5,599 nucleotides of DNA from Chloracidobacterium sp. UBA6041 (GTDB taxonomy: Bacteria; Acidobacteriota; Blastocatellia; Pyrinomonadales; Pyrinomonadaceae): positions 21,204-26,802 of the forward strand of contig DIYZ01000173.1 in the NCBI GenBank assembly GCA_002427845.1, given 5' to 3'. Position numbers and translations under genes: made by a program. Position 1 is the stretch's first letter; each line of letters begins with the position of its first letter. Positions 1-5,599 of the stretch are shown here, in pieces. The notes beneath the pieces are model-generated. The model saw only the letters and a list, made by a program, of their open reading frames with translations. It searched no databases and was not told the DNA's origin.

Positions 1-114
1 GTGTGTAAATCCATTCAGGATGGTTCTTCAAGAGGCTTTACCACGCAAGACGCATCGGTTCAAGTACAATCGAAACCATGTCGTCGTTTACATCCGTCTA
101 ATTAGTTTGCCAGT

Positions 115-371
115 CTAAAGACCACGAAACAGGGTCGTCAAGGACTCACATGGAAAAGGGCAATCGTTGAGCACGCGCTCGATCACGCGCACCGACTGAT
201 CACGTGATCCGTCGTCAATGACGACCAGTTGAAGCGGAGCGAGTGTTTGCCGGAAGATTGAGCGCAGAGATTCTCTATAAACCGCCCGTGATTGTAGGAG
301 GGAACGACGACAGAGACATCAGCCGGACCTGCTGCGGATACGTTTCGGTTTAATGAGGGTGTTGGCTGCAA
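115..371 (-). pseudogene. Broken family 2 glycosyltransferase (N-terminal fragment)
   Basis: This is a remnant of a GT2 (GT-A fold) glycosyltransferase, an enzyme class that transfers sugars from nucleotide-sugar donors at the cytoplasmic face of the membrane. Reading the minus strand from a TTG at 371, the protein shows the classic first strand and turn VSVVVPSYNHGRFIE. The frame then breaks near 273. Shifting by one base restores family sequence: ESLRSIF, then LQLVVIDDGSRDQSVRVIERVL, with the Asp-Asp-Gly-Ser nucleotide-binding motif. The join reads as Ile-Glu-(Glu)-Ser with one base missing. The second segment ends in a stop at 115-117, just after an Arg-Gly-Leu that may match the usual Arg-Glu-Asn-Arg-Gly-Leu motif. 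About 85 codons remain of a family that normally exceeds 250, so acceptor-site and catalytic parts are gone. Family assignment is firm; the exact original start and end are not. A sequencing error could explain the frameshift but not the lost C-terminus. Confidence 0.8.
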
Positions 372-408
372 GAGGTATCGCCGAGTAAAGAGACTTAAAA
401 CGCAAATA

Positions 409-612
409 TTATCGTAAGTTATTTCTTCTGCTCAGGATTAGTCTCCTCATCTGCTCTACTGGTTGTTGTGTGCCCGCCCAGAGTTTTTCGCCCGTCCATT
501 GAATCATCACTGCCGCTAAAACAAAAAGTGGGTAGTGAATAACCATAACGGTCGCGCCCGTCGCGGAGCGCAGGCGAGGGAGTGGGCCGTGCAGGAGTTC
601 AGTATTGAAACC
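409..612 (-). pseudogene. Probable remnant of an acyltransferase 3 (OafA-like) C-terminus
   Basis: An open minus-strand frame (up to 696) ends at a TAA at 409-411. Its middle reads LLHGPLPRLRS, then ATGATVMVIHYPLFVLAA. This resembles the late transmembrane region of membrane O-acyltransferases of the acyltransferase 3 family, where a 'Ser-Tyr-Ser-Leu-Tyr-Leu-Ile-His-Tyr-Pro-Leu' type segment is common; here the Tyr-Ser-Leu-Tyr part would have drifted to Ala-Thr-Val-Met. The full protein would have about ten membrane helices and 350 or more residues, but only one helix-like stretch is visible and the sequence after it is polar. If correct, it transferred acyl groups to surface sugars and lay just upstream of the broken GT2 gene in the same direction, 37 bases away. 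Part of this reading is recalled family pattern, and it could be chance similarity. No intact gene was found in 372-687 on either strand, and no convincing promoter. Confidence 0.35.
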
Positions 613-687
613 TATTTGGCGAATCTCACCCGACTGTACGCCACTCTTCAACCTGTGGCATGATCTTTTGTTCCCGGGCTCAATCCA

Positions 688-1842
688 ATGCTTCAACCTC
701 TTGGCAATAAGGAATCAAACCGAGTGCGCGTATTGGTGGGGATGCCGACTAAGGAGGCGCGGGGCGGAATTAACGCCTGCGAGATGCCTTTTATCGAAGC
801 GCTAAAAAGATACGGGATTGAAGTCAGCGAAGAAATCTATTCCTACGACGATAAGCCAGCCCATCCAGCCCAGAGAGTCGCGCGAGTGTTGCGTACGGCG
901 CGCCGCTTGCGCCGGCGAATCAGGGCCGAGCGCTTCGACATCATTCATCTCAACACCTCGTTTGATTTGAAAGCCATCTTGCGCGACGTCACCGTCGTTT
1001 TTCTCTTAGGCGGCGGTCAGGCCAGGATCTTTCTCAAATTTCACGGTTCAGACGCGCATCTGCTGCAAAAAAGACATTCGTTGTTGGGGCTCGTTATTCA
1101 CAGAATGCTGGCGCGCGTTGATGGAGTTGGCATTTTATCGTCAGAAGAGCGAGACCGCTTCGTTCGCGCGCGCGTCACACAAACTAAACTATTTATTGTA
1201 AAAAACGCAGTCGAGGAGTCGCGCGTCGAGCGGGATCCCGAGTTCGCGAAGCGGTGGAAGATAGATGCCGAGTTTCCTGCGTTGCTTTTTATTTCACGCT
1301 TCATTCCCGCCAAGGGGCTGATTGACGTGATCCGGGCGTGCCGCATCGTTCGCGACAGCGGGCATCAGTTCACCCTGCTGTGCGTCGGAGACGGACCGGC
1401 TCGGCGTGAGGCGGAAGAGGAGGTGTCCAGAGCGGAGTTACAATCAAACGTCCGTTTCCTCGGTTTTTTAGATGAAAAGCAGGCAAATGAGTTTTACGCG
1501 AATAGCTCGATGCTGGTGTTCCCGACATATCATGGCGAAGGCTTCTCGATGGCGATCTTTCAGTCCGTCGCTGCCGGTTTGCCGATTATTACGACGCGAA
1601 TTCGGGCCGCCGCAGACTATCTTAATGAACCGGCGAACTGCCTCTGGGTTGCGCCGAGAAGTCCCGCGATGCTCGCCGAAAAGATCACATACCTTCTAAA
1701 TGACACGAAACTACGCGAAGCGATGGGACAAAACAACCGGCGATTAGCGGCGGAATTCGCTCCTGAAGTGGTAGTGTCTGAGTACATCGCCATCTACAAT
1801 CAACTCATCGAACGCAGCAGCCAACGGCGAGCAGAAGAGTAG
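688..1842 (+). CDS. Glycosyltransferase family 4 (GT-B fold)
   Basis: This is a GT-B glycosyltransferase of the GT4 / Pfam Glycos_transf_1 type, 384 residues, a normal length. It would transfer a sugar from a nucleotide-sugar donor to a glycan or lipid-linked acceptor at the inner membrane. The N-terminal Rossmann domain shows VRVLVG, then the glycine loop GGINACEMPFIEAL, and a conserved His in FHGSD (His119). The C-terminal domain starts at LLFISRFIPAKG, giving the donor phosphate contacts Arg204 and Lys209, followed by VGDGP and VRFLGF. The EX7E-type motif at HGEGFSMAIFQ has Glu284 but Gln292 in place of the second Glu. No signal peptide or membrane helix is evident. The ATG at 688 lacks an upstream Shine-Dalgarno sequence. 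A GTG at 724 has AAGGAA about 10 bases before it and would start the protein exactly at VRVLVG, so it is a serious alternative. The gene is first of three in the same direction; donor and acceptor cannot be read from the sequence. Confidence 0.92.
   Translation: MLQPLGNKESNRVRVLVGMPTKEARGGINACEMPFIEALKRYGIEVSEEIYSYDDKPAHPAQRVARVLRTARRLRRRIRAERFDIIHLNTSFDLKAILRDVTVVFLLGGGQARIFLKFHGSDAHLLQKRHSLLGLVIHRMLARVDGVGILSSEERDRFVRARVTQTKLFIVKNAVEESRVERDPEFAKRWKIDAEFPALLFISRFIPAKGLIDVIRACRIVRDSGHQFTLLCVGDGPARREAEEEVSRAELQSNVRFLGFLDEKQANEFYANSSMLVFPTYHGEGFSMAIFQSVAAGLPIITTRIRAAADYLNEPANCLWVAPRSPAMLAEKITYLLNDTKLREAMGQNNRRLAAEFAPEVVVSEYIAIYNQLIERSSQRRAEE
709..714 (+). promoter_or_regulatory. Candidate ribosome binding site for a GTG start at 724
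   Basis: AAGGAA lies nine bases upstream of an in-frame GTG at 724-726, good Shine-Dalgarno spacing. The ATG at 688 is preceded only by pyrimidine-rich sequence. If used, the glycosyltransferase would lose 12 residues that show no family resemblance and would be 372 residues long. The choice between the two starts is inference. Confidence 0.4.
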
Positions 1843-1844
1843 GT

Positions 1845-1858
1845 GCGTTGGTCAACGC
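1845..1858 (+). other. Small hairpin between the glycosyltransferase and DUF362 genes
   Basis: GCGTT (1845-1849) and AACGC (1854-1858) are perfect inverted repeats around a four-base loop, two bases after the glycosyltransferase stop. No run of T follows, so it is not a convincing intrinsic terminator. It may protect the transcript end or be chance. It sits in the 53-base gap between two genes of the apparent operon. Confidence 0.3.
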
Positions 1859-1895
1859 TCTGGCACGGGCGTTATCCACGGTTTAATATAGGACC

Positions 1896-3359
1896 ATGTA
1901 TCCCGTCGCCATCGTTGGACAATCACGCAACAGTTACGCTCAGCGCGCGCCTTTTCATCCCCCCAGGATTTTCCCTGAAACTCCTTTCGCAATGAACGTG
2001 GATGAAACGAATGAGGCTTACATTTCCGTTAGAGAACTCTTCCTGTTACTTAAATACGATGAGCCAAATGTCGGCACAGCCGCCTGGAATCCTCTGGGAT
2101 GGCTTATCAAACCTGGCGAAACCATTTTCCTCAAGCCGAACATGATTGCGGAGAAGCACTATTACAAAGAGGATTGGGAGTATGTCATCACTCATGGCTC
2201 AGTGATTCGCTCCGTCATTGATTACGTCTTTATTGCCCTCAAAGGCGAGGGAAGAATTATCATCGGCGACTCGCCGTCCACGGAAGCCGAATTTGATGAG
2301 ATCGTAAGGCGGATGGGACTTAAAGAGATTCAGTCCTTTTTTCGCAAAGAGAAAAACTTCGCGATTGAGATCATCGACCTGCGCGATGAACATTGGATCG
2401 AAAAGGATCGCGTTGTCCTTGAGGTTGTGAAACTACCCGGCGACCCCCGTGGCAAGTTGAGTGTTGACCTGGCTGGCCACAGCATGTTCGTGGAACTCGA
2501 CGGGCAAAGCAAACAGTATTACGGAGCATTCTATGACACGAAAGAAACGAATCAACACCATCGCGATGGAAGACACGAATACTCAGTTTCAAAATCGCCT
2601 ATTGTTGCGGATGTTTTTATCAGCCTACCTAAATTGAAGACACACAAGAAATGCGGCCTAACGGTCAATCTGAAAGGCCTGGTCGGCATCAGCGCCCTTA
2701 AGAACTGGCTGCCGCATTACACCTTCGGCGCACCAGCGACGGGTGGCGACCAGTTTGAACGAGCAAGCGCAAAAGGCGCTCTGGAAAACGCGGTCGTGCG
2801 ACGCACAAAACAGGTGCTCCTGAGAAAGAATCCCGTGGCCCAGATAGTGGCCAGAAAGACAAAGCATCTGGCTTACAAAGTTTTCGGGGAGACCGAGCAC
2901 GTCGTTCGTTCGGGTAATTGGTACGGGAATAACACCGTCTGGCGTATGGCGCTCGATCTTAATCGAATCTTACTTTACGCGGACGCAGATGGCTCGATGC
3001 GTGCGACTGGTAACACAAAAAGATATTTCTCGATTGTCGATGGGATTGTCGCCATGGAAGGCAATGGTCCGGTCGCGGGCGTGCCAAAAGCTACAGGCGT
3101 CGTCCTGGCTGGCGCCAATCCGGTGGCTGTTGACGCTGTCTGCGCGCGTTTAATGGGCTTCGATTACCATAAGTTGGCGATTATTGCGCGAGCGTTTGAG
3201 TCGCACCGATTCCCGCTCATTGACGCCGGGATCGAATCCATCATGCCTGTCAGCAAGAATGCTGCCTGGAACCGATCGCTCGTTGAATGGAAGCTTTCGG
3301 ATACTTTCCGCTTTGAACCGCACTTCGGCTGGAAGGGCAAGGTAGAAGCTGAAAGTTAG
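1896..3359 (+). CDS. DUF362 domain protein of a polysaccharide-locus type
   Basis: The 487-residue product belongs to the DUF362 family, whose reaction is not established to my knowledge. Family marks in order: YPVAIVG at the N-terminus; FLKPNM (Lys80-Met83); THGSVIRSVIDYV (from Thr99); IIIGDSPS (Gly124-Ser128); SLPKLKTHKKCGLTVNLKGLVG (around 243-264); KNWLPHY (269-275); NWYGNNTVWR (341-350); DGIVAMEGNGP (382-392); and GANPVAVDAVCARLMGFD near the C-terminus. Only two cysteines are present (Cys253 and one in VDAVCARLMG), so it lacks the ferredoxin-like 4Fe-4S domain found in some DUF362 proteins and is probably not an electron carrier. There is no signal peptide or membrane helix, so it is likely cytoplasmic. 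The ATG at 1896 has AGGA only two bases upstream, poor spacing, but the first residues match the family start, which argues against the next ATG at 1993. It is followed after one base by the CapK-like gene, implying translational coupling and a shared task. Confidence 0.85.
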   Translation: MYPVAIVGQSRNSYAQRAPFHPPRIFPETPFAMNVDETNEAYISVRELFLLLKYDEPNVGTAAWNPLGWLIKPGETIFLKPNMIAEKHYYKEDWEYVITHGSVIRSVIDYVFIALKGEGRIIIGDSPSTEAEFDEIVRRMGLKEIQSFFRKEKNFAIEIIDLRDEHWIEKDRVVLEVVKLPGDPRGKLSVDLAGHSMFVELDGQSKQYYGAFYDTKETNQHHRDGRHEYSVSKSPIVADVFISLPKLKTHKKCGLTVNLKGLVGISALKNWLPHYTFGAPATGGDQFERASAKGALENAVVRRTKQVLLRKNPVAQIVARKTKHLAYKVFGETEHVVRSGNWYGNNTVWRMALDLNRILLYADADGSMRATGNTKRYFSIVDGIVAMEGNGPVAGVPKATGVVLAGANPVAVDAVCARLMGFDYHKLAIIARAFESHRFPLIDAGIESIMPVSKNAAWNRSLVEWKLSDTFRFEPHFGWKGKVEAES

Positions 3360-3360
3360 G

Positions 3361-4776
3361 ATGAAATACGGCCCCAGACAAATTCGCTCGTTGTATTACG
3401 CGCTTCCCCTTCCCGCGAAAAACCTCATGGCTTCGGCCTACGGTGCGCGCGAACGCCGCGCTCGTTACGGGGCTACTTTTCGTGAAAGCCTCCGCTTCCT
3501 GCGGGAATCTCAGTACTGGCCCAATGAAAGGCTGAGTGAGTATCAGACGGAACGCCTGCCACAGTTCTTGCAGTATGTCATTGAGCGGACGCCATACTAT
3601 CGGTCTCATGATGATTATTTGGATTTGCTTAATGCGGATGCTTCGCTTGAGAAATTTCCGATTATTAACAAGAGCGATTTGCGAAGCCAGACTACAAGCT
3701 TTTATCACGATGATTATCGATCGGTCCGATGTCGCTGGGCACACACCAGCGGTACTACAGGTTCGGCAATCGTATTTCCAGTAAGCCTGGACCATTTTCA
3801 ACGTGAGTACGCGTTCCGCGCTCTGGCTTACGAATGGGGTGGGATAAGTCTTAACGGTGGCGACAAGGTGGCCATTTGCGCGGGACATCCAGTGGCACAT
3901 CCCGACAGACAACGCCCGCCCTTTTGGGTCTACGATTGGACAAATAGATGGCTCTATTTATCTTCTTCAAATTTGGCCAAGCGGAACCTTTACGACTACG
4001 TCAGCGAACTCGAAAAATTTCAGCCTGCGATGCTGGCAGGCTACCCTTCGTCCTTGTACCTGCTCGCTTTAGGTTTTGAGAAGTTTGGAGGCAGACTCAA
4101 TTTGAAGTCAATCTCAACTTCATCGGAGACTCTTCTGCCCTGGCAACGTGCGAAAATTGAAAATGCCTTCGGTGTGAAAGTGTTCGACTACTACGGACAA
4201 GCGGAAAACTGTGCCCACATCGTTGAGTGTGAAGCAGGCGAGCGTCACGCGAAACTGGAATACAGCGTGATTGAAGTTTTAGACAACGATAATAATCCTT
4301 GTGGGGCAGGTGAAGCGGGCCGTCTCGTTTGCACAGGCTTCAGCAACAATGCCTTTCCCTTAATTCGTTACGATGTGGGTGATGTAGTAACGGTCTCAAG
4401 GAATCAAGTCGCGAAATGCGGACGCGGCGGTTTGTTGATAGAAAACATTATGGGCCGCATCGAAGACTATGTTGCTACACCAGAAGGTCGATTGGTAGGG
4501 CGTCTCGATCATCTGTTCAAGGACTGCGTCAACGTCGTGGAGGCGCAGCTTTATCAGGAGAATGCTAATGAACTTATTTGTAGAATTGTTAAGACCGCGC
4601 ACTATACGATAGAAGATGAGCAGGCAATTCTCGAGGAAGCGCGGCTACGATTGGGTTCGGCAATCAACATACGGTTTGAATATCTTGACGAAATCCCGCG
4701 AACGGGGAACGGGAAGTTTCGGTTTGTTGTTTCCGGGATAAACCAATCGAAGATCCTCGATGATTTCGCGGATTAA
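3361..4776 (+). CDS. CapK/PaaK-like adenylate-forming enzyme (phenylacetate-CoA ligase family)
   Basis: A 471-residue ANL-superfamily enzyme of the PaaK / coenzyme F390 synthetase / CapK branch. Such enzymes activate a carboxylate with ATP as an acyl-adenylate and usually pass it to a thiol or amine. Visible motifs: the ATP phosphate loop HTSGTTGSAIVF (His128 onward); STSSETLLPWQ (from Ser252); the aromatic/acidic motif YYGQAEN (Tyr278-Asn283); YDVGD (Tyr337-Asp341); the hinge GRIED (Gly365-Asp369); and a C-terminal RTGNGKFRF with Lys452 in the position of the catalytic lysine. All core parts are present, so it should be active. The N-terminal region (LPLPAKN, AYGARERRARYG, then LPQFLQYVIERTPYYR) is typical of the polysaccharide-associated CapK group. 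It starts one base after the DUF362 stop with no well-spaced Shine-Dalgarno, so translation probably depends on coupling. The substrate is unknown; phenylacetate is unlikely given the glycan context, but that is inference. It is the last gene of the operon. Confidence 0.88.
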   Translation: MKYGPRQIRSLYYALPLPAKNLMASAYGARERRARYGATFRESLRFLRESQYWPNERLSEYQTERLPQFLQYVIERTPYYRSHDDYLDLLNADASLEKFPIINKSDLRSQTTSFYHDDYRSVRCRWAHTSGTTGSAIVFPVSLDHFQREYAFRALAYEWGGISLNGGDKVAICAGHPVAHPDRQRPPFWVYDWTNRWLYLSSSNLAKRNLYDYVSELEKFQPAMLAGYPSSLYLLALGFEKFGGRLNLKSISTSSETLLPWQRAKIENAFGVKVFDYYGQAENCAHIVECEAGERHAKLEYSVIEVLDNDNNPCGAGEAGRLVCTGFSNNAFPLIRYDVGDVVTVSRNQVAKCGRGGLLIENIMGRIEDYVATPEGRLVGRLDHLFKDCVNVVEAQLYQENANELICRIVKTAHYTIEDEQAILEEARLRLGSAINIRFEYLDEIPRTGNGKFRFVVSGINQSKILDDFAD

Positions 4777-4806
4777 AGGTAAACCAGGCGAAGCCGAGAA
4801 TTTATT

Positions 4807-4821
4807 ACTCTGAACGAGAGT
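4807..4821 (+). terminator. Weak hairpin downstream of the CapK-like gene
   Basis: ACTCT and AGAGT form a perfect five-base inverted repeat around a five-base loop, 30 bases after the stop. No T tract follows, so this is at best a weak end-of-operon structure, and termination may be Rho-dependent. Confidence 0.2.
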
Positions 4822-4876
4822 TGTTACGGTAGCGGACGCAGAGTTTTCAGCCGACTGAATCCTAAACCTGGGCCGG

Positions 4877-4946
4877 TGCAAATTCCGGGATAACTCAACT
4901 GGTGCAGGCGCTGCAAATTCCTAGTCTTTCAGCACACTCCGGGATA
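4877..4946 (+). repeat. Two pairs of short direct repeats and a palindrome upstream of the response regulator promoter
   Basis: TGCAAATTCC occurs at 4877-4886 and again at 4912-4921. TCCGGGATA occurs at 4884-4892 and again at 4938-4946. Between them TGCAG-GCG-CTGCA (4903-4915) is an inverted repeat overlapping the second TGCAAATTCC. The cluster ends five bases before a candidate -35 box, where binding sites for a regulator would be expected. The repeats are directly visible; an operator role is inference, and the remains of a small duplication is an alternative. Confidence 0.4.
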
Positions 4947-4950
4947 GTAA

Positions 4951-4980
4951 TTGACATTGTTCCTGCGCCGGTCTTACTCT
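4951..4980 (+). promoter_or_regulatory. Candidate sigma-70 promoter for the response regulator gene
   Basis: A perfect TTGACA (-35) at 4951-4956 is followed after 18 bases by TACTCT (4975-4980), which keeps the three most conserved -10 positions (T, A and the final T). The predicted start would lie about 65 bases before the receiver gene. The perfect -35 is the stronger half; the -10 is only fair. Confidence 0.4.
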
Positions 4981-5007
4981 GAATGTACCTGGCCGCTCCG
5001 CCGGGTA

Positions 5008-5034
5008 TCTCGGAAAAAACCTTTCCGTCCGAGA
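5008..5034 (+). promoter_or_regulatory. Leader with two mutually exclusive hairpins before the response regulator
   Basis: CGGAAA (5011-5016) pairs with TTTCCG (5022-5027), while TCTCGG (5008-5013) pairs with CCGAGA (5029-5034). The two stems share bases 5011-5013 and cannot form together. The block ends 19 bases before the start codon, where no clear Shine-Dalgarno sequence is seen. A regulatory role is inference; stems of six bases can arise by chance. Confidence 0.25.
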
Positions 5035-5053
5035 AACTTCCCAAGTCCGCAAG

Positions 5054-5488
5054 ATGTCTCAGGAAAAAATTTCGTTACCCGAATCAAATAGTATCCCGTC
5101 GCAATCTGAAAGCGGCAGGCGGACGCGAGTCTTGCTCGCGGAAGACGACCGCGCGCTCCGGCGCTTTCTGGAAGTTGTGCTGGAGCGGGCGGGCTACAGG
5201 GTGATCCCGGCGGCTGATGGCCTCGAAGCGATGAAACTTGCGCTGTCAACTCCCATAGACGTTGTGGTAACCGACGCAATGATGCCGAATCTTAGCGGCC
5301 ATGAGTTATGCCGCTTCCTGAGAAACAGTCAGACCCTTTCTCACCTACCGATTATTCTGCTGAGCGCGCTGGAACGAAAAGACACGAATCACGATGCTGA
5401 ACAGGCAGACGTTTTTCTTGCCAAGCCTGTTTCAGGAGAGAGCTTGATTGAGTGTATTGAAGAGTTGCTGGCGCGCAAAAGCGATTAG
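5054..5488 (+). CDS. Stand-alone response regulator receiver protein (CheY-like)
   Basis: A 144-residue protein consisting of one receiver domain after a polar, Ser-rich N-terminal tail of about 24 residues. Receiver domains accept a phosphoryl group from a histidine kinase. All key residues are visible: the acidic metal-binding cluster LLAEDD (Glu30, Asp31, Asp32); the phospho-acceptor Asp74 in VVVTDAMMPN; the switch Ser104 in ILLSALE; the aromatic switch Phe121; and Lys124 in FLAKPV. After the receiver fold only ELLARKSD remains, so there is no DNA-binding or enzymatic output domain, and it must act by protein contact as CheY or Spo0F do. No histidine kinase is in the window. The ATG at 5054 lacks a clear ribosome binding site, but no better start precedes the domain. 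It lies 277 bases past the operon with its own candidate promoter, so a link to polysaccharide synthesis is possible but not shown. Confidence 0.93.
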   Translation: MSQEKISLPESNSIPSQSESGRRTRVLLAEDDRALRRFLEVVLERAGYRVIPAADGLEAMKLALSTPIDVVVTDAMMPNLSGHELCRFLRNSQTLSHLPIILLSALERKDTNHDAEQADVFLAKPVSGESLIECIEELLARKSD

Positions 5489-5523
5489 TGCGAATACTCA
5501 AACTAACGTGCGAGCCATTCGGC

Positions 5524-5549
5524 GAAGGAGCGGGGGCAAGCCCACCTTC
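5524..5549 (+). repeat. GC-rich hairpin, possible dispersed intergenic repeat
   Basis: GAAGG (5524-5528) and CCTTC (5545-5549) enclose a GC-rich core in which GGGC (5534-5537) faces GCCC (5540-5543), giving an interrupted stem-loop 35 bases after the response regulator stop. It could act as a transcript end, though no T tract follows. The look of the core recalls short palindromic intergenic repeats present in many copies in some genomes, but only one copy is in this window. The rest of 5489-5599 shows no gene. Confidence 0.3.
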
Positions 5550-5599
5550 CCGACCTGAGAGACCTCCAAGGCGACTTTACAGTTTCCATTGAAAGCTTT

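Noticed and set aside
1..105. Plus-strand frame open from the window edge to a TAG at 103-105, and minus-strand stretches in the same region
   Set aside because: About 34 plus-strand codons show no recognisable motif, and the minus-strand frames are broken by stops. It could be the tail of a gene or more decayed sequence, but neither can be supported.
372..430. AT-rich stretch with TATTAT/GATAAT-like hexamers as a divergent promoter
   Set aside because: No matching -35 element was found at proper spacing on either strand.
605..805. Plus-strand open frame overlapping the start of the GT4 gene
   Set aside because: It overlaps the real coding frame and has no domain features, so it is a shadow.
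3250..3912. Long minus-strand open frame of 220 codons across the DUF362-CapK junction
   Set aside because: It lies antisense to two genes with clear family motifs and has no recognisable motif of its own.
4974..5279. Minus-strand open frame of 101 codons antisense to the response regulator
   Set aside because: It has low-complexity Pro/Arg-rich sequence opposite a well-supported receiver domain.
5503..5589. Minus-strand open frame of 28 codons starting at an ATG at 5589
   Set aside because: It is very short, has no family resemblance, and largely translates the GC-rich hairpin.

Overview
The window looks like the edge of a cell-surface polysaccharide (exopolysaccharide, capsule or O-antigen) locus in a bacterial chromosome. 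Base composition is roughly balanced to slightly GC-rich (judged by eye, not counted). Gene content and the style of the response regulator would fit a soil-type Gram-negative lineage such as Acidobacteriota. That placement is a low-confidence impression from protein style; no rRNA or other marker is present.

Layout. (1) About 115-612, minus strand: two decayed genes. First comes the C-terminal end of what looks like an OafA-type acyltransferase (acyltransferase 3). Downstream of it lies the N-terminal part of a family 2 glycosyltransferase broken by a one-base frameshift and closed by a stop just after its nucleotide-binding core. Bases 1-114 hold no recognisable gene. (2) 688-4776, plus strand: three intact genes in an apparent operon: a GT4 glycosyltransferase, a DUF362 protein, and a CapK/PaaK-like adenylate-forming enzyme. 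The last two are separated by a single base. (3) 4777-5053: a non-coding region with short direct repeats, a palindrome, a plausible sigma-70 promoter and a leader with two mutually exclusive hairpins. (4) 5054-5488: a stand-alone CheY-like receiver protein with all catalytic residues. (5) 5489-5599: a short tail with a GC-rich hairpin that may be a dispersed intergenic repeat.

How the genes may work together (inference): the GT4 enzyme adds a sugar to a growing glycan or lipid carrier. The adenylating enzyme activates a carboxylate, and the DUF362 protein acts with it in an unknown step, possibly non-carbohydrate decoration or release of the glycan. The tight DUF362-CapK coupling is the most interesting part of the window, because the biochemical role of such pairs in surface-glycan loci is not established to my knowledge. 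The receiver protein has its own promoter region and is not clearly part of the operon. No CRISPR array, tRNA, rRNA, insertion sequence or phage gene was seen.
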